From Benincasa hispida (lineage: Eukaryota > Streptophyta > Magnoliopsida > Cucurbitales > Cucurbitaceae), in contig NC_052353.1 of NCBI RefSeq assembly GCF_009727055.1, positions 44,378,507 through 44,442,506 on the forward strand: 64,000 nucleotides of DNA, written 5' to 3'. Position 1 is the first letter of the stretch. Every line of letters starts with the position of its first letter. The notes beneath the pieces were generated by a model that worked only from the letters and a program-made list of their open reading frames with translations, had not been told where the DNA came from and ran no database searches. The translations under genes and the position numbers were made by a program. Positions 9,837-20,929 of this stretch are shown piece by piece.

Positions 9837-10720
9837 ATGGAAAGGTGCAAGGCTAGAGTTGTGGCAAAGGGTTATACCCAAGTCGAGGGAGTTGACTATG
9901 AGGAAACTTTCTCACCTGTTGTCATGCTGAAGTCTATCAGGATATTCCTATCCATAGCCACAGTTTATGATTATGAGATATGGCAAATGGATGTCAAGAT
10001 TGCCTTTCTTAATGGTAATCTTGAGGAGACCATCTATGTGATTCAGACAGAGGGGTTCGTAGATTTAGATCAAGAGCAAAGAGCTTGTAAGCTTCATAGG
10101 TCCATTTATGTGCTGAAACAAGCGTCTCGATCATGGAACATTTGATTTAACACTGCAGTCAAGTCGTTTGGCTTTGATCAGAATGTTGATGAGCCTTGTG
10201 TCTACAAGAAAATCATTAACAGCTCAGTAGCTTTCTTGGTACTATACATGGATGATATTCTATTCATTAGGAATGATTTAGGGTATCTGACTGACATTAA
10301 TAAATTGTTAGCTGCCTAATTCCAAATGAAAGATTTGGGTAAGGCACAGTATGTTCTAGGGATCCAAATCATTCGAGATCGTAAGAATAAGAGGTTAGCC
10401 TTGTCTCAGGCATCGTACATTGATCAAATGTTGATCAGGTACACGATGCAGGATTCCAAGAGGGGGTTTGTTACCTTTCAGGCATGGAATCATTTTGTCT
10501 AAGGATCAATGTCCTAAGACACCTCGAGAAGTTGAGGAGATGAGATGGATTTCCTATGTTTCAGCCTTTGGAAGATTAATGAATGCAATGTTGTGTACCA
10601 GCCCCGAAATTTGCTATGTAGTAGGTATTGTCAGTCGGTATCAGTCCAATCCAGGATTTGATCACTGAACGATGGTCAAGACAATCCTCAAGTATCTTTG
10701 AAGAATGAGGGATTACATGC
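9837..10720 (+). pseudogene. Copia-B reverse transcriptase (RVT_2)
   Basis: The frame 9837-10145 holds [31 protein letters not shown] and [11 protein letters not shown], all RVT_2 landmarks. A TGA at 10144, replacing what is normally an Arg codon (CGA to TGA, a likely CpG deamination), interrupts it. The same frame continues with SFGFDQNVDEPCVYKK and the catalytic YMDD box, intact at 10245-10256, then QMKDLGKAQYVLGIQI. A frameshift near 10460 moves to the 10468-10668 frame (CPKTPREVEEMRWISYVSAFGRLMNAM). In an active element this copies RNA into DNA. Confidence 0.88.
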
Positions 10721-10889
10721 TCGTGTATTAAGATAAGAATCTGATCCTTACAGGATACACAGACTCTGACTTTTAGACCGATAGAGATTCTCATAAATCA
10801 ACATCAGGGTCAGTGTTCACTCTGAATGGAGGGGCTGTAGTGTGGTGAAACATTAAGCAAGGATGCATCGCAGACTCCACTATGGAAGT
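10721..10889 (+). pseudogene. Copia-B RNase H, 5' part
   Basis: Fragments matching YTDSDFQTDRDSHKSTSGSVF and ADSTME precede the point where LTR L4 interrupts the domain. The remainder resumes at 13187. Confidence 0.7.
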
Positions 10890-10981
10890 TGATAGAAGAA
10901 AATTAGAAGTCAATTTTTACTCGACAACCAAAATCCCATGGACGCAGTATGCGATGCATGTTCCTAAGATATGCGTTGATA

Positions 10982-11228
10982 GTCATGCGTCGATGGTCAT
11001 GTGTTGGAATGATAATGCGTTAACGAATATATGCGATGACCATGCGTCCTGTCACAAGTTTTCTTGCGCTCACGCCAAGTACTGTCTCTTATACACATCT
11101 AGATGTGTATAAGAGACAGGCCTAGAATGTCATGCGTCGATGGTCATGTGTTGGAATGATAATGCGTTAACGAATATATGCGATGACCATGTGCCCTGCC
11201 ACAAGTTTTCTTACGCCAGAACCAAGTA
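10982..11228. repeat. 100-bp direct duplication around the adapter
   Basis: 10982-11081 and 11129-11228 are about 90 percent identical 100-base copies, both starting GTCATGCGTCGATGG and ending CCAAGTA. They are separated by the 38-bp adapter plus nine bases. The arrangement is most simply explained by a mate-pair read spanning its circularisation junction, so one copy may not exist at this place in the genome. Confidence 0.8.
11082..11119. other. Tn5 mosaic-end junction adapter (assembly artefact)
   Basis: CTGTCTCTTATACACATCT is followed immediately by its exact reverse complement. This is the 19-bp Tn5 mosaic end in the head-to-head form of the Nextera mate-pair junction adapter. It is not plant sequence. 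Confidence 0.95.
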
Positions 11229-12575
11229 TAATTCCAACGCAAATTTCTCGGGTAATCCGAGGTCAAACATAGGGACTTGTAGCTATATGTTTGCAATGAT
11301 GTGCATGCGGCAGTTTAAATAAAAGAATGGAGGGGATGTTGCTAAGTTAATCCTACTCCTACTCCTATCTCATAGACAACACAATGAGAATATGCATAAG
11401 AGGTAGAGATACAACAACACTTAACATGAAATAAATGTTCGGGAGAAAAGATAAAATGCAGAGATGTTTCCATTGCAACCCTTAAGAGTGAATGTGAGGG
11501 CAACCCTAGTCAACACAAGCCAATGAGATTATGCTACACTCATGCTCAACAAATCATTTTCCAATGCAAATGCGGTGCTCCTAAGTCTAGGACGCATGTG
11601 TTGAATGCAAAAGTGTCCATAGAGCTTATTCCTAAGTCTCTACTCTTTTACTATGCGATGATGCAAAATGCACACAACGTTGCGGTGACCGCACTCTATC
11701 GTATCCTATCTTTAGAATGCATATGAAGGGTTAATAACAAACAGTGCCTATTCCTAAGCTCCTATCTCTTGTGTTATACGTTCTAATCTGACTCTCCCGA
11801 GCCGAAATTCTGACTGACCTTCCAACGCCTAGATCCTGCCCTTAGACTACCCTCCCGAGTATCCCTAATGGATGATCGAAGCATACATACTACAAGATAA
11901 TCACATGAACTTGGTTGACGCAAGATTGTTACTATCTCTAGTGAACAATGCATACATTGCTTAATGTGTCCAACCACTTATCCTCCCGGACAGTTGATTG
12001 TTATTGACTTTACTCATAGACAAGCAATGTGTTAGCCTATAGACAGACGTTGCAGCAGCTTCACACTAAGCAAATAAGGTTACTCACACACTTGCGCAAT
12101 GCACACCTCTCGGTGAGTTGCTACATGTTTCATATTCCTAATCAACATGACTAAGTATGCAATACCCAATCACTCCCACTAAGTGTTGCAATGAAAGTAA
12201 AGATGCTAAGCAAAGAAGATGGAGATGGAGTCGAAGGAACTGAGAAATGCATTGAAAGCAGATTGTATTAATTCTTAATTCCAAAATGTCATACAATACA
12301 ATATGAGAAAAGAAAGGAAAAGGAAATGACCGGCTGGAAGCAAAGTCTTGCTTCCAGCGGATGTGCGTCAAGGCTGTCAGTGGCGCCATGGATGGGCGAA
12401 GGAGCTGACTCTCTTGAGATCTAGCTCTGGTCGAAGGCTTCGGTCGTCACTCGGAATGGATGAAGGAGGTGAAGAACTCTTAAGCGTCTTCTCACGCATT
12501 TTATCTGGATTGCGGGGAAAATCTCAAGTTTGAGGGATAATCTCTGGATCATTTGAATTTCAGCTCATCGACTTC

Positions 12576-12584
12576 TATTTATAG
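12576..12584 (-). promoter_or_regulatory. TATA box of L4
   Basis: TATTTATAG on the plus strand gives TATAAATA on the minus strand. It marks the probable U3/R boundary of L4, with the word array at 12610-13110 upstream of it in L4 sense. Confidence 0.55.
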
Positions 12585-12609
12585 AGCTTGGGTCGCTGAC
12601 AACATTAAT

Positions 12610-13110
12610 TAGACTGCTCTGAGTCTGACGTTCGACGCGTTAATCCTTTTCTAAACCTCTGCCACTAATGGCGTGGTAGGTGAAATGTCAGCATTAGCTT
12701 TGGATTTTCTCGAGGTAGATGTGTTCATGCATTCATTCCACCTACCTTGCGTTGATCCCATTAGTTTGCGTTATTGTACGGCCGCAATCATTCAATGAGC
12801 GCATTCGCTTAATACCACAACTCTACATGATGACCACAATCGTTTGATGAATGCAATTCCTATGCGATGAACGCATGCGGCTGATCACCGCAACACCCAT
12901 GCGTTGATCTAATGCGTTTGTCTTATGATGGAGAATTTCTCCGTATGCGGTCGTCTATGTGGTAGTCTGATTTTCGCGTTTGCATTCATTTCCAGCATTA
13001 GCTACAAAAATAAAACATTGAACGCATAATTAACACAAAATAACGTGTTAGCTGAAATTCATCGTGCTGATTGACGCAAAATCTTTTTCTCATGAATTTC
13101 TAACATGATT
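12610..13110. repeat. TGCGTT/AACGCA word array in L4
   Basis: At least ten copies of TGCGTT, AACGCA, ATGCGATGA and GCGTTGAT variants lie irregularly in the U3 of L4. A second cluster lies at 10940-11230 near the other end of the LTR. Confidence 0.65.
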
Positions 13111-13186
13111 GTCGCATATTCTACCTAACAACCTTCATAATTCTAAGTAAAAGAACTAAGATGGTATACATTTCTGCATGTCATCA

Positions 13187-13546
13187 GAAACCAATTACGT
13201 AGCCACTTGTGAAGCAACTAAGGAGGTTGCTTGGCTAACAAAATTCCTTACAGATTTGGAAGTTGTTCTAAATATGAATTTGCCTATCACTCTTTATCGT
13301 GATAACAGTGGGGCTGTGGCAAATTTGAAGGAACCTCGGAGTCATCTTTAAGGCAAGTATATAGAATAGAAATACCACTTGATCAGGGAGATTGTGCATC
13401 GCGGTGATGTGATAGTCACGAAGATCGCGTCGAAGCACAATGTTGCTAATCCCTTTACAAAGGCTCTCATGGCTAAAGTGTTCAACGATCACCTGAAGGG
13501 TCTGGTCTATGGAACATGCGACATCTTGTCTAGGGCAAGTGGGAGA
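13187..13546 (+). pseudogene. Copia-B RNase H, 3' part, and polypurine tract
   Basis: Resuming after L4, the frame reads NYVATCEATKEVAWLTKFL, ITLYRDNSGAVAN, a stop where the usual residue after RSHL is missing, KYHLIREIVHRGDV, KIASKHNVANPFTKAL and LVYGTCDIL, then stops. The DNSGAVAN and ANPFTK motifs are hallmarks of copia RNase H. The purine run AAGTGGGAGA at 13538-13546 is the polypurine tract that primes plus-strand synthesis, directly before LTR L5. Confidence 0.85.
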
Positions 13547-15250
13547 TGATACTGGGATATGCCCTAGTTTATGGTATATTGTACATGTTTGTATATTGTA
13601 TTGTACATTAGTCTCTCGAGACATTAAAACAATTGGGAGATTGTTGAGATTGGTGTCCTAATTCTCCAGAGTCTCGTAGTTTGTAATATATACACATTGT
13701 TTATGAATAAAATAAGAGTTATTTCATTCTGGCTTTTACTCATATCCAATAAACAAAGCTCCATAGTTATCGTATGTAAACTTAAGCATGTATATGAGAT
13801 ATACAAGTGGATCATGCCTTAAGTGATAACCTAAATAGGTTTGTAGTATAAGGAGTAAGGAGGGCTTCCCGATCCTGATGACATTATGGATATGACCTGC
13901 TTTGTAGAGATTTGTCAATGTTGTTCATTAGAGGGATCAGTGGTACTAAAGAGTTAGATGTAACTATAGGGGCATAACGATTATTGATCAAGTTGTACTT
14001 ACGAGCGATCTGTGAAAGGTTATCGCATTGTTGATTGGTTAAGATGGACACATAATATATTTGTAGTAAGGAGAGTTCAGTTGTTGGTTTTTAGTGGAGT
14101 GTCTGGCAGTTAATGGATGGTGCATCCTGTGACTAAAAGGTTTAGTCAGTTATTCACGTACGGTTGGATCTTCGAGCTATAGGTCCATAAAGTCCCTTGG
14201 TAGCTCAATGGAATCAAGTTGAGAATCAGTTCTTGGTGTTGATTTGAAATGTTCAAATTGACAAGAAGAAAATTTCATTATATATGATCTGATCGGTGTG
14301 ATATATGAGATGCATCTAGTGGAGGATTAATGTAAATGAGATTTACATTAAGTACCATGGAATAGAAAAAGAGTTATGGTTTATATGTTTCATGAGATGA
14401 AATATTAAAACTATAGGTTATAAATATAGTATGGTAAGTTGGTTATCATTTATATTTATAATACTATTAATTATTTGATAATTATCTTTTTTTTTCTCTA
14501 ATAACCAATTGAGTAGGAGGTTATTGGTGGTTTCATGATAACTGTGAGATAAAAGGAAAAAAGTTTTCCTAAATTTGGTTAGTTGTTGAATTGAGATTTC
14601 CATTTTAGGAAACTTCTCACGGAAAGGTTGTCAAGTAAATGTGATTTACTAAACGACATCTTGGAGAGACTAGACGATATGGAGTGTTTCTATACGATAG
14701 ACACTCAGATGGCCGATGAGCTAAATGATCGCATAGCTTTTGTTAAACGATTGGGCATCGTCTATACGATAGACTTTGCCATCTCCCACTTGCTCAATCG
14801 TTTACACAATTTTTCTTCCTCTGATCTCCTCCTCTAACCAAGTCCACACAAAGCTCACACTTCTAGATTCTCACACCGAGAATACCAAAGTAACCTTTGT
14901 GGTGGTGTCATACTCAACTCGACACTGTCGAGGTTATTCGGAGGCCGTTCGTTGAGTTCACGGTGTTCGTGTGGTGGTTGTCGATTGTTCGTGATCTTGG
15001 AGATTGCAGTGTTCGAGTTCTTTGTTGTTCGTGTGTTGTCGTGTTGCTGTGAACAAGCGTTCGTGATCAAAAGCATCTTCAAAGGTATGTGAATTCTTCC
15101 CTTGATCTTTAGAAAAGCATGTTGTAATTTCGATTTTGTTCATAGCCTGTTGTTTTCGTTTGTGTACTTGTAAATGTTGATATAGGATTGAAATTTGGAA
15201 CAATCATTCCGCTGCTCATGGAAATCCTCAAGTCTAATTTCCTTCACTAA
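13547..15250 (+). mobile_element. LTR L5: 3' LTR of Copia-B
   Basis: It starts TGATACTGGGATATGCCCTAG immediately after the polypurine tract. A second purine tract and LTR-like start (AATTGGGAGA then TGTTGAGATTGGTGTCC) lies at 13631-13642, so the true terminus could be either. It shares TTGTTCATTAGAGGGATCAGTGG and ATAGGTCCATAAAGTCCC with the other copia LTRs. TTATAAATATAG near 14417 is a candidate TATA. An ACGAT-word array occupies 14630-14800. The right end, near 15220-15260, is approximate. Confidence 0.65.
14630..14800. repeat. ACGATCGT word array 2 (in L5)
   Basis: Eight to ten variants (AAACGACAT, AGACGATAT, ATACGATAG, AATGATCGC, AAACGATTG, CATCGTCTATACGATAG) are clustered within 170 bases downstream of the candidate TATA box. 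Confidence 0.65.
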
Positions 15251-15259
15251 GGTGCCTTT

Positions 15260-15404
15260 TATGGAAGGTTCGAGATGCTTCATGTCAATTATTGATGATT
15301 TTTAAAGGAAGGTGTGGATGTATCCACTGAAACGGAAGGATGGGGCCTTTGGGAAATTCCTTGAATGGAAGAAGCAGGTTGAGAACCAAATAGTCAACTC
15401 CTTG
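15260..15404 (+). pseudogene. copia integrase fragment (+)
   Basis: The frame reads CFMSIIDDF, a stop, RKVWMYPLKRKDGAFGKFLEWKK, then VENQ, a recognisable piece of the copia integrase catalytic core including the DDFSRK region. It ends at about 15404, where reverse-transcriptase sequence on the opposite strand begins. The source element is unknown. Confidence 0.7.
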
Positions 15405-15819
15405 AGTATCCAGATAGACATTAACATGGTAACAGGTGAGAAAGATTCCTTATAGTCAACTCCCTCAACCTGGGTATAACACTTTGCTATCGGTCTAGCC
15501 TTATAGGACTACACCTTACCATGTGCATCCTTTTTCTTCTTGTAGATCCACTTGTAACCTATAAGTTTAATCCTATCAGATTTATCTACATGATCCTGGA
15601 CTGAATCGAAGTATATAGACTCCATCTCGAGATCCATAGCTTTGAACCATTCATCTTTGTCCACATCTTCCATTGTCTATTTATAGAACAATGAATCCTC
15701 AACATTTCCATCTGTTATGACGATCAGGGTTTCTATTAAACCCATATAATGAGTAGATGGGTTCACAACCCTCCCACTATGTCGTGGCTTTCTCAATGAT
15801 TGAGGTGGATGTTACTGAC
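15405..15819 (-). pseudogene. Copia-C reverse transcriptase fragment (-)
   Basis: The minus strand encodes, with stops, [41 protein letters not shown] and FSPVTMLMSIWIL, the N-terminal part of RVT_2. The domain is lost beyond 15405. On its other side the element is interrupted by L6. Confidence 0.75.
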
Positions 15820-17700
15820 TGTTGGGTTTTATGTCCTAAAACTTGTGGTTTGTAAACAATAAACTTATTTCGTTATCAATAAAGATGTTATTGAGATTTA
15901 TTAAATATAGTTGTTATTGAATATATGAATTGCAGCGAAATAAAAGTAGATCAAGTTCGAGTAGATAACCAAAATGGTATATGGTTAAGGATGGGTACCT
16001 TATCTTAAGGACACTATCAGATGCGACCCACTTTGTATTTAATACAAACGATGTGATCCTGAATCGTTCATGTGGAGACATATGAGTGGGGCGTCCTGTT
16101 CAAGATTGACTATTACAAAGCGATGACTTAGGTAACTTGTCCTTAATCCTAAACTAACTATGAACTTCTATTCATTCATAATTATCCTTAGATTTTCATG
16201 GTTGAGGATTAGCTCAACATCATTGGCTTAATAGGCCTCCCATTTTAGCGGTAAGACCGGGTAGATAGCTAGGGACATAGGGTACAAGATGAAATTCACT
16301 CATACCCACTTTTAGGGATACTAGAAAGTTTGTTCCCTTAAATGCTGAATCCGAGTCTTGAACAAGGGGCTCCACCCTCTCATTGGTTAAGGAGGGATTT
16401 GGTTTGGTGATTGGATCACAAACAAATTATTCATTAGAGTATCAATGGGACTTAAGGAGCAAAATGTAATCTCGGGGGTAAAATAGCTTTTGACATAGCC
16501 GTTATTACGAACAACCTATGAAGGGTTGACTTACTAATTATGGTTATCTCGAGTGGACATAAATATATCTACAGTGAAGGGAGTGCAACTATTAGACTTT
16601 AGTGGAGTGACCCAGTGAATGTTGGTTAATTGGATTAAAGAATTTAGCCGGTTCATTTCGGATCCTTAGAGCCTATGATCTGTAGGTCCATAAGGTTCCC
16701 CTACTAGCTGATATAAGACTAAACCTTAGAACAGTGTGACAATCCAGTTTAAATTGTTCAATTCGATTTTTGGAGTAAAGTATTGAATATATCCTATATA
16801 TTTAACCTAATGTTTAATTATGAACTAAACATATAAAGTGAAAATTGGAGATATTTTAATAAGATTTAAATATCAGGATTATGAATAGGGATTCATACTG
16901 ATTGGGATTAGTGTTGGATTTAATAATTGAATATTAAATTAAATGAATTAAATTGTTTAATTAATTATTTAATTTTAAATGAATTATTAGAATTAATTTT
17001 GAAATTAAATAAAATTTGTCAAAATTGCAACAAAAGTCAAAATTGTTAACTAGGTCAAAATTGTAACTTAAGTCAAGATGTTGACTTTAGACTTTGATAG
17101 GTCAAAAAATCAAATAATTGACTTTGGATTTTTAGAGTCAAAGATAGAGTTTTGACCAGGTTAGTGGAAAAATCCAACATTTTTTAGTGGGAAAATCTTA
17201 TTTTTGTATTGCTATGTGTCAATCTCACTTGAAGACACTAATCCCACTTTGAGTTAGTGGAATTTGAGTGTCAAATTCTTATTAAATTAAATTTGCATGA
17301 TTTAATGATTTGACCTATAAATAAAAGAGTTTTATAATGTTTAATTTTCTTGGCAAAGTGGACTTTTATGAGATTTTTTAAGAAAAATCTCAACCTAATT
17401 CTCTCTTAGCTACTTACCCTTATCCAATCCAAAATGGTCACTCACTGGATCCCACATTCCCAGTCTATAATTGAAGAACAGTCAGGAATACTCTCGTGAT
17501 GGTCTACGAACCGTTTGTAAGGAGATTGGAGCGAATTTGGAGAAGAATTAAGATTACAAAGGTTATATATTCTCCATCCCTTTGTTTTAATTTAATTTCA
17601 TGATCATTCTTTTGAATTAACATAATTAGAGTACTTTAGATCCTTTATTTCTTCTGCCGCACATGTGTTCATTTCATCATTTACTAGATAAACCGACATC
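15820..17700 (+). mobile_element. LTR L6 inserted in Copia-C
   Basis: It starts TGTTGGGTTTTATGTCCTAA and lies between the integrase (right) and RT (left) parts of the minus-strand Copia-C, in opposite orientation. It has the three conserved blocks: AATCGTTCATGTGGAGACAT (about 16060), TTATTCATTAGAGTATCAATGGG (about 16428) and TAGGTCCATAAGGTTCCCC (about 16690). A TATAAATA box lies at 17316-17323. No coding region is inside. I did not find a matching target-site duplication, so the right end is approximate and some host sequence may have been lost. Confidence 0.7.
17316..17323 (+). promoter_or_regulatory. TATA box of L6
   Basis: TATAAATA in GACCTATAAATAAAAG lies about 1.5 kb into the LTR, where U3 would end. 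Confidence 0.5.
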
Positions 17701-18560
17701 AACTAGCCACTTCTCGTTCCTTTAGTGTAGTCTACAAATAGTCATAGTTTTGAACGATGTTCCAATTTCTTAGGATTAGCCTTAAGCACGTGTACTGGAT
17801 AACCCCAAATTTTGAAATGGCATAAACTACCTTTACGATCGTTCCATAATTCTAAAGGTGTTTAAAAAACACTCTTGGATGAAACACATTTCAAAATATA
17901 AGCTGCAGTCTGTACTGTATAATCCCAAAACGAGTCAGGTAAATGAGCATAACTCATCATAGATGGTCCATGTCCAACAAGGTTCTATTTCTTCTTTATG
18001 ACATACCATTTTGTTGAGGTGTACCAGGTGCCAAGAGTTGGTACACAATTCCATGTTCTATCGAATAGTTTTGGAATCTCAAATCCATATACTCTCCGAA
18101 TTGATCAGCTCAAAGTGTCTTAATTTTTTTACCTAATGTATTCTCAACTTCAGCCTTGTACTTCTTGAACTTTTCAAGAGCTAAACAAGGTAAACATACC
18201 CATACCTAGAATAATCATTTATCAAAGAGATGAAATATTCAAACTTTTCTCTTGCCTTAACATTCATAGGACCATTGAGGTATGGATGTACAAGTTCTAA
18301 GTGTTCTTTGGCTCTATGACCTTTTCCAGTAAAAGGTTTTTAGTCACTTTGCTTTCAAGGTATGACTCACATACTAGTAAAGATTTTTTTTTCCTAACTT
18401 GCTTAAAAGACCAATCTTAATCAATCTTTCGATCCTATTGAGATTTATGTGACCTAATCTTAGGTGCCAAAGTTGGATATTTTCTTTAGGAAATTTTTTT
18501 TTTATCTTTTATTTTGAGTTACTACAGTTCGAATATTTCAGCATTAAGATGGGTCTTATA
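17701..18560 (-). pseudogene. Copia-C pre-integrase and integrase
   Basis: The minus strand encodes LWHLRLGHINLNRIERLIK (finger histidines), then a degraded cysteine pair in YVSHTLKAK where other copies have CESCLEGK. The integrase core follows with many stops, ending FVDYTKGTRSG just before L6. It is collinear with the Copia-B integrase. Confidence 0.75.
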
Positions 18561-18960
18561 TGCTAACGATCTTAACACATAAAGATTTTTTTCTAAGTTT
18601 TCCAAACAAATAAAAGCACCATTCTTGTAAAGAAACACTTTATTTACATTGAAATTTATAGAATAGTTTAGTTCATGTAGACATTTTACAGAAATCATGT
18701 TCCTCTTTAAATCAGAAACAACATATACATTATCTAATAATAAATAGGATTTATGTAAAAGTACTTAGAGGCCTCTAGGTACTATAGTTGAGACAACTTG
18801 CCCAATTCTAACACGTATAGTCATCTAACCAGTCATGAGCTGCTGCCAAGAACTGATTCCCTAAAAAGAATAAAAATTATGATTAATGGTGCCTGAATCA
18901 ATTATCCAGGCTAAATCATCATTCTCTACTATGCAAGTATCCAGTACTAATAAATCATAT
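18561..18960 (-). pseudogene. Copia-C protease region
   Basis: WIIDSGTINHNF carries an intact catalytic D-S-G. It is followed, after stops, by SYLLLDNVYVVSDLKRN and NLYVLRSLAYKT, the usual copia protease-to-integrase connector. Confidence 0.75.
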
Positions 18961-19823
18961 TTACCATATTTGGCTTTCTCTTTTTTGCCAAATACTTAGG
19001 ACAATTCCTCTTCTAGTGTTCATCCTGGTTGCAATGGAAGTAGATTCCCTTGGCAACCTTCGCCTTTCTCCTCGTTTGGACCACAGTAGGGCTAGCTTTC
19101 CTCTAACCTCCCTTCTTCTTCTTCCACTTTTTGGTGTCAAAAGAAGAAGGTACAGACTCAATTCCAGAGATTGAACTCTTGTGGAACTTCTTTGTGGAAG
19201 TGGTAACATTTGTTTCTCCCTTCTGATCCTTCACTTTCATCAAGGATTGATAAGTCTGTAGATTATTAAGAAGGGTGGTCGAGTTGTAATCTAGCTTGTT
19301 CATAACAATGTTACTATGGAGTTGCAGGAAAGTCTCAGGCAGAGTCTCCAGAATGAAGCTAACTTGACTCACTTCATCGATGATAGACTCATTCATCTCA
19401 GACATGTTAAAGTGGACCATCATGTTCAGAACATGTCTCGAATAGATGCCCCTTCTTTCATATAGGCATTAAAGATGAATTTAAGAGCGTGGTGTTGGAG
19501 TTGGGTAGACGGTTGTTCAAACTTCTCCCTCAACAAATCCACGATCTATCTTGCGGGGACCATAGTTTCATGCTTCTTGGCCAAAACTTCAAACAAGTTG
19601 GCCAAGATGTACGCTCAGGTATTTTCATTTACTTTGACCCATCTTTCTTATGTATCCTGAATATTTTGAGATGATCCAGTAGTGGGTTTTTTAGGATATT
19701 TTTAAGAAGGACGAACCTCAGGTCACCAATAATTAGTACAGTGTTTATAGTGTTTTTCCAACTAGTATAATTCTCACTGTTTAGTTTGTTAGCACTTAAC
19801 AAGTTCAATGCAGAACTAGTCAT
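18961..19823 (-). pseudogene. Copia-C gag
   Basis: The probable start ATG is at 19823 (MTSSALNLLSANKLNSENYTSW, KNTINTVLI). The frame breaks at about 19629. 19103-19423 encodes the UBN2-like gag core (HFNMSEMNESIIDEVSQVSF, ILETLPETFLQ, LNNLQTYQSLMKVKDQKGE). A CCHC zinc knuckle follows near 19040 (CFHCNQDEH..NCPKY), with a stop inside it. Gag forms the virus-like particle in live elements. The N-terminal match to the Copia-A gag shows the two belong to one family. Confidence 0.8.
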
Positions 19824-20243
19824 TTTGCAAATTGTTGAAACATAAGAATTATTTATATTAGTTATTAAAGCATTACCCATGTAAAACCAATCAATTTAGA
19901 AAAATTTTAATGTACCCTATGTGACATTAATTTTACAATAATTCTTCAGTGTGTCTGGATAAAAGCCACCATAGGGTGATCAGTTATCCATTTACTAAAT
20001 TGAGACAATCTCAACTAATTATTACACCAGAATAACTCTTATTCCTATAATGATTAGTCACCACTTTCGGTCTAGAAATTGTTAATTTACTTGACAAATT
20101 AACAATTTCTTGTAACTATAACGCTTCATTTTAAACTCTATAGTTTTGCCCCAATGAGCCAAGCCTTAAAAAAAATTGATTGAGGTAAAAACTAAATAAT
20201 TCCTATCTATTTATGGAGTTAATGTAAAATTTCCAACAAAATA

Positions 20244-20279
20244 CCATCCGTACGGGGACACAAGCAAAGTGCCTCAAGG
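20244..20279 (-). repeat. Copia-C leader motif, downstream copy
   Basis: The plus strand reads CCATCCGTACGGGGACAC and ends GCCTCAAGG, the reverse complement of the 1758/1913 motif type. Confidence 0.55.
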
Positions 20280-20400
20280 CCGAGCATGAAACTTTACACT
20301 GAACCAATGAAGGAGATCATGGAATGTGTTGACAGACATCCCTCTCCCACTTATTTTAAGCACCCTCTCCATTCACCTTGTTATTGACCTACACAAAATG

Positions 20401-20438
20401 CCATCCGTAGGGGAATATAAGCAAAAGGACCCTCAAGG
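20401..20438 (-). repeat. Copia-C leader motif, upstream copy
   Basis: The plus strand reads CCATCCGTAGGGGAATAT and ends CCCTCAAGG. It lies 157 bases from the other copy, against 155 in Copia-A. Confidence 0.55.
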
Positions 20439-20929
20439 CCATGTATAGTTTCTCACGGCATGAACAATATAGGGAGAAACATTAAAAGAAATTGAAGTAT
20501 TATATACATCATTTTCCTTCCACTAAGTGTTTTAAAAATATGATTCATTTACTTAGAAAAATCTAGTTAATTAATTTTACTGAGTGTTAAATTTTCCCAA
20601 TATAACTCTTATATTGGATAGTTTAATAATAACGATTCTTATTTATTAAACGCTTCAATAAACCTTAATCATTCATTGCATACTTATAATATATTTATTT
20701 AATTCACCTTCCAACTGGTCGGTTCCCATGTAGGAGTGTTCTGTTTCCGTTAGCTTAAATACCCCAGCCTAGACAGAACCTTCCTAAGATAAAGGTCCCT
20801 TATAGATAACTATATTATAAATTTAATCTTTTATTTACTCCAATAACCATTTAAAATTAATTTAACCTATATTTGCATGCAACTCTTAATTATAAATTTT
20901 AATTCTAATTTTATTAACTTATAACAATT

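Larger units (their letters stand above)
10890..13186 (-). mobile_element. LTR L4 inserted in Copia-B RNase H
   Basis: The segment begins TGATAGAAG and ends ATGTCATCA, with TG..CA termini, and splits Copia-B between STME and the ETNYVATCE segment. The flanking five bases are GAAGT (10885-10889) and GAAAC (13187-13191), plausibly a decayed target-site duplication. A minus-strand TATAAATAG lies at 12576-12584, with a TGCGTT-word array upstream. No coding region is inside, so it is most likely a solo LTR of a gypsy-type element, although I cannot name the family. The 38-bp sequencing adapter at 11082-11119 lies inside it, so its true length is uncertain. Confidence 0.65.

Noticed and set aside
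11082..11119. Natural palindrome or transposon terminus
   Set aside because: It is identical to the Tn5 mosaic end in both orientations, as in a mate-pair junction adapter.
4782..13546. L3 as the 5' LTR of Copia-B
   Set aside because: L3 and L5 differ strongly outside the conserved blocks, whereas LTRs of one insertion should be near-identical or uniformly diverged. No primer binding site follows L3.
15815..17705. Target-site duplication for L6
   Set aside because: CTGAC on the left has no matching pentamer at any candidate right end, so the insertion boundary there cannot be fixed.
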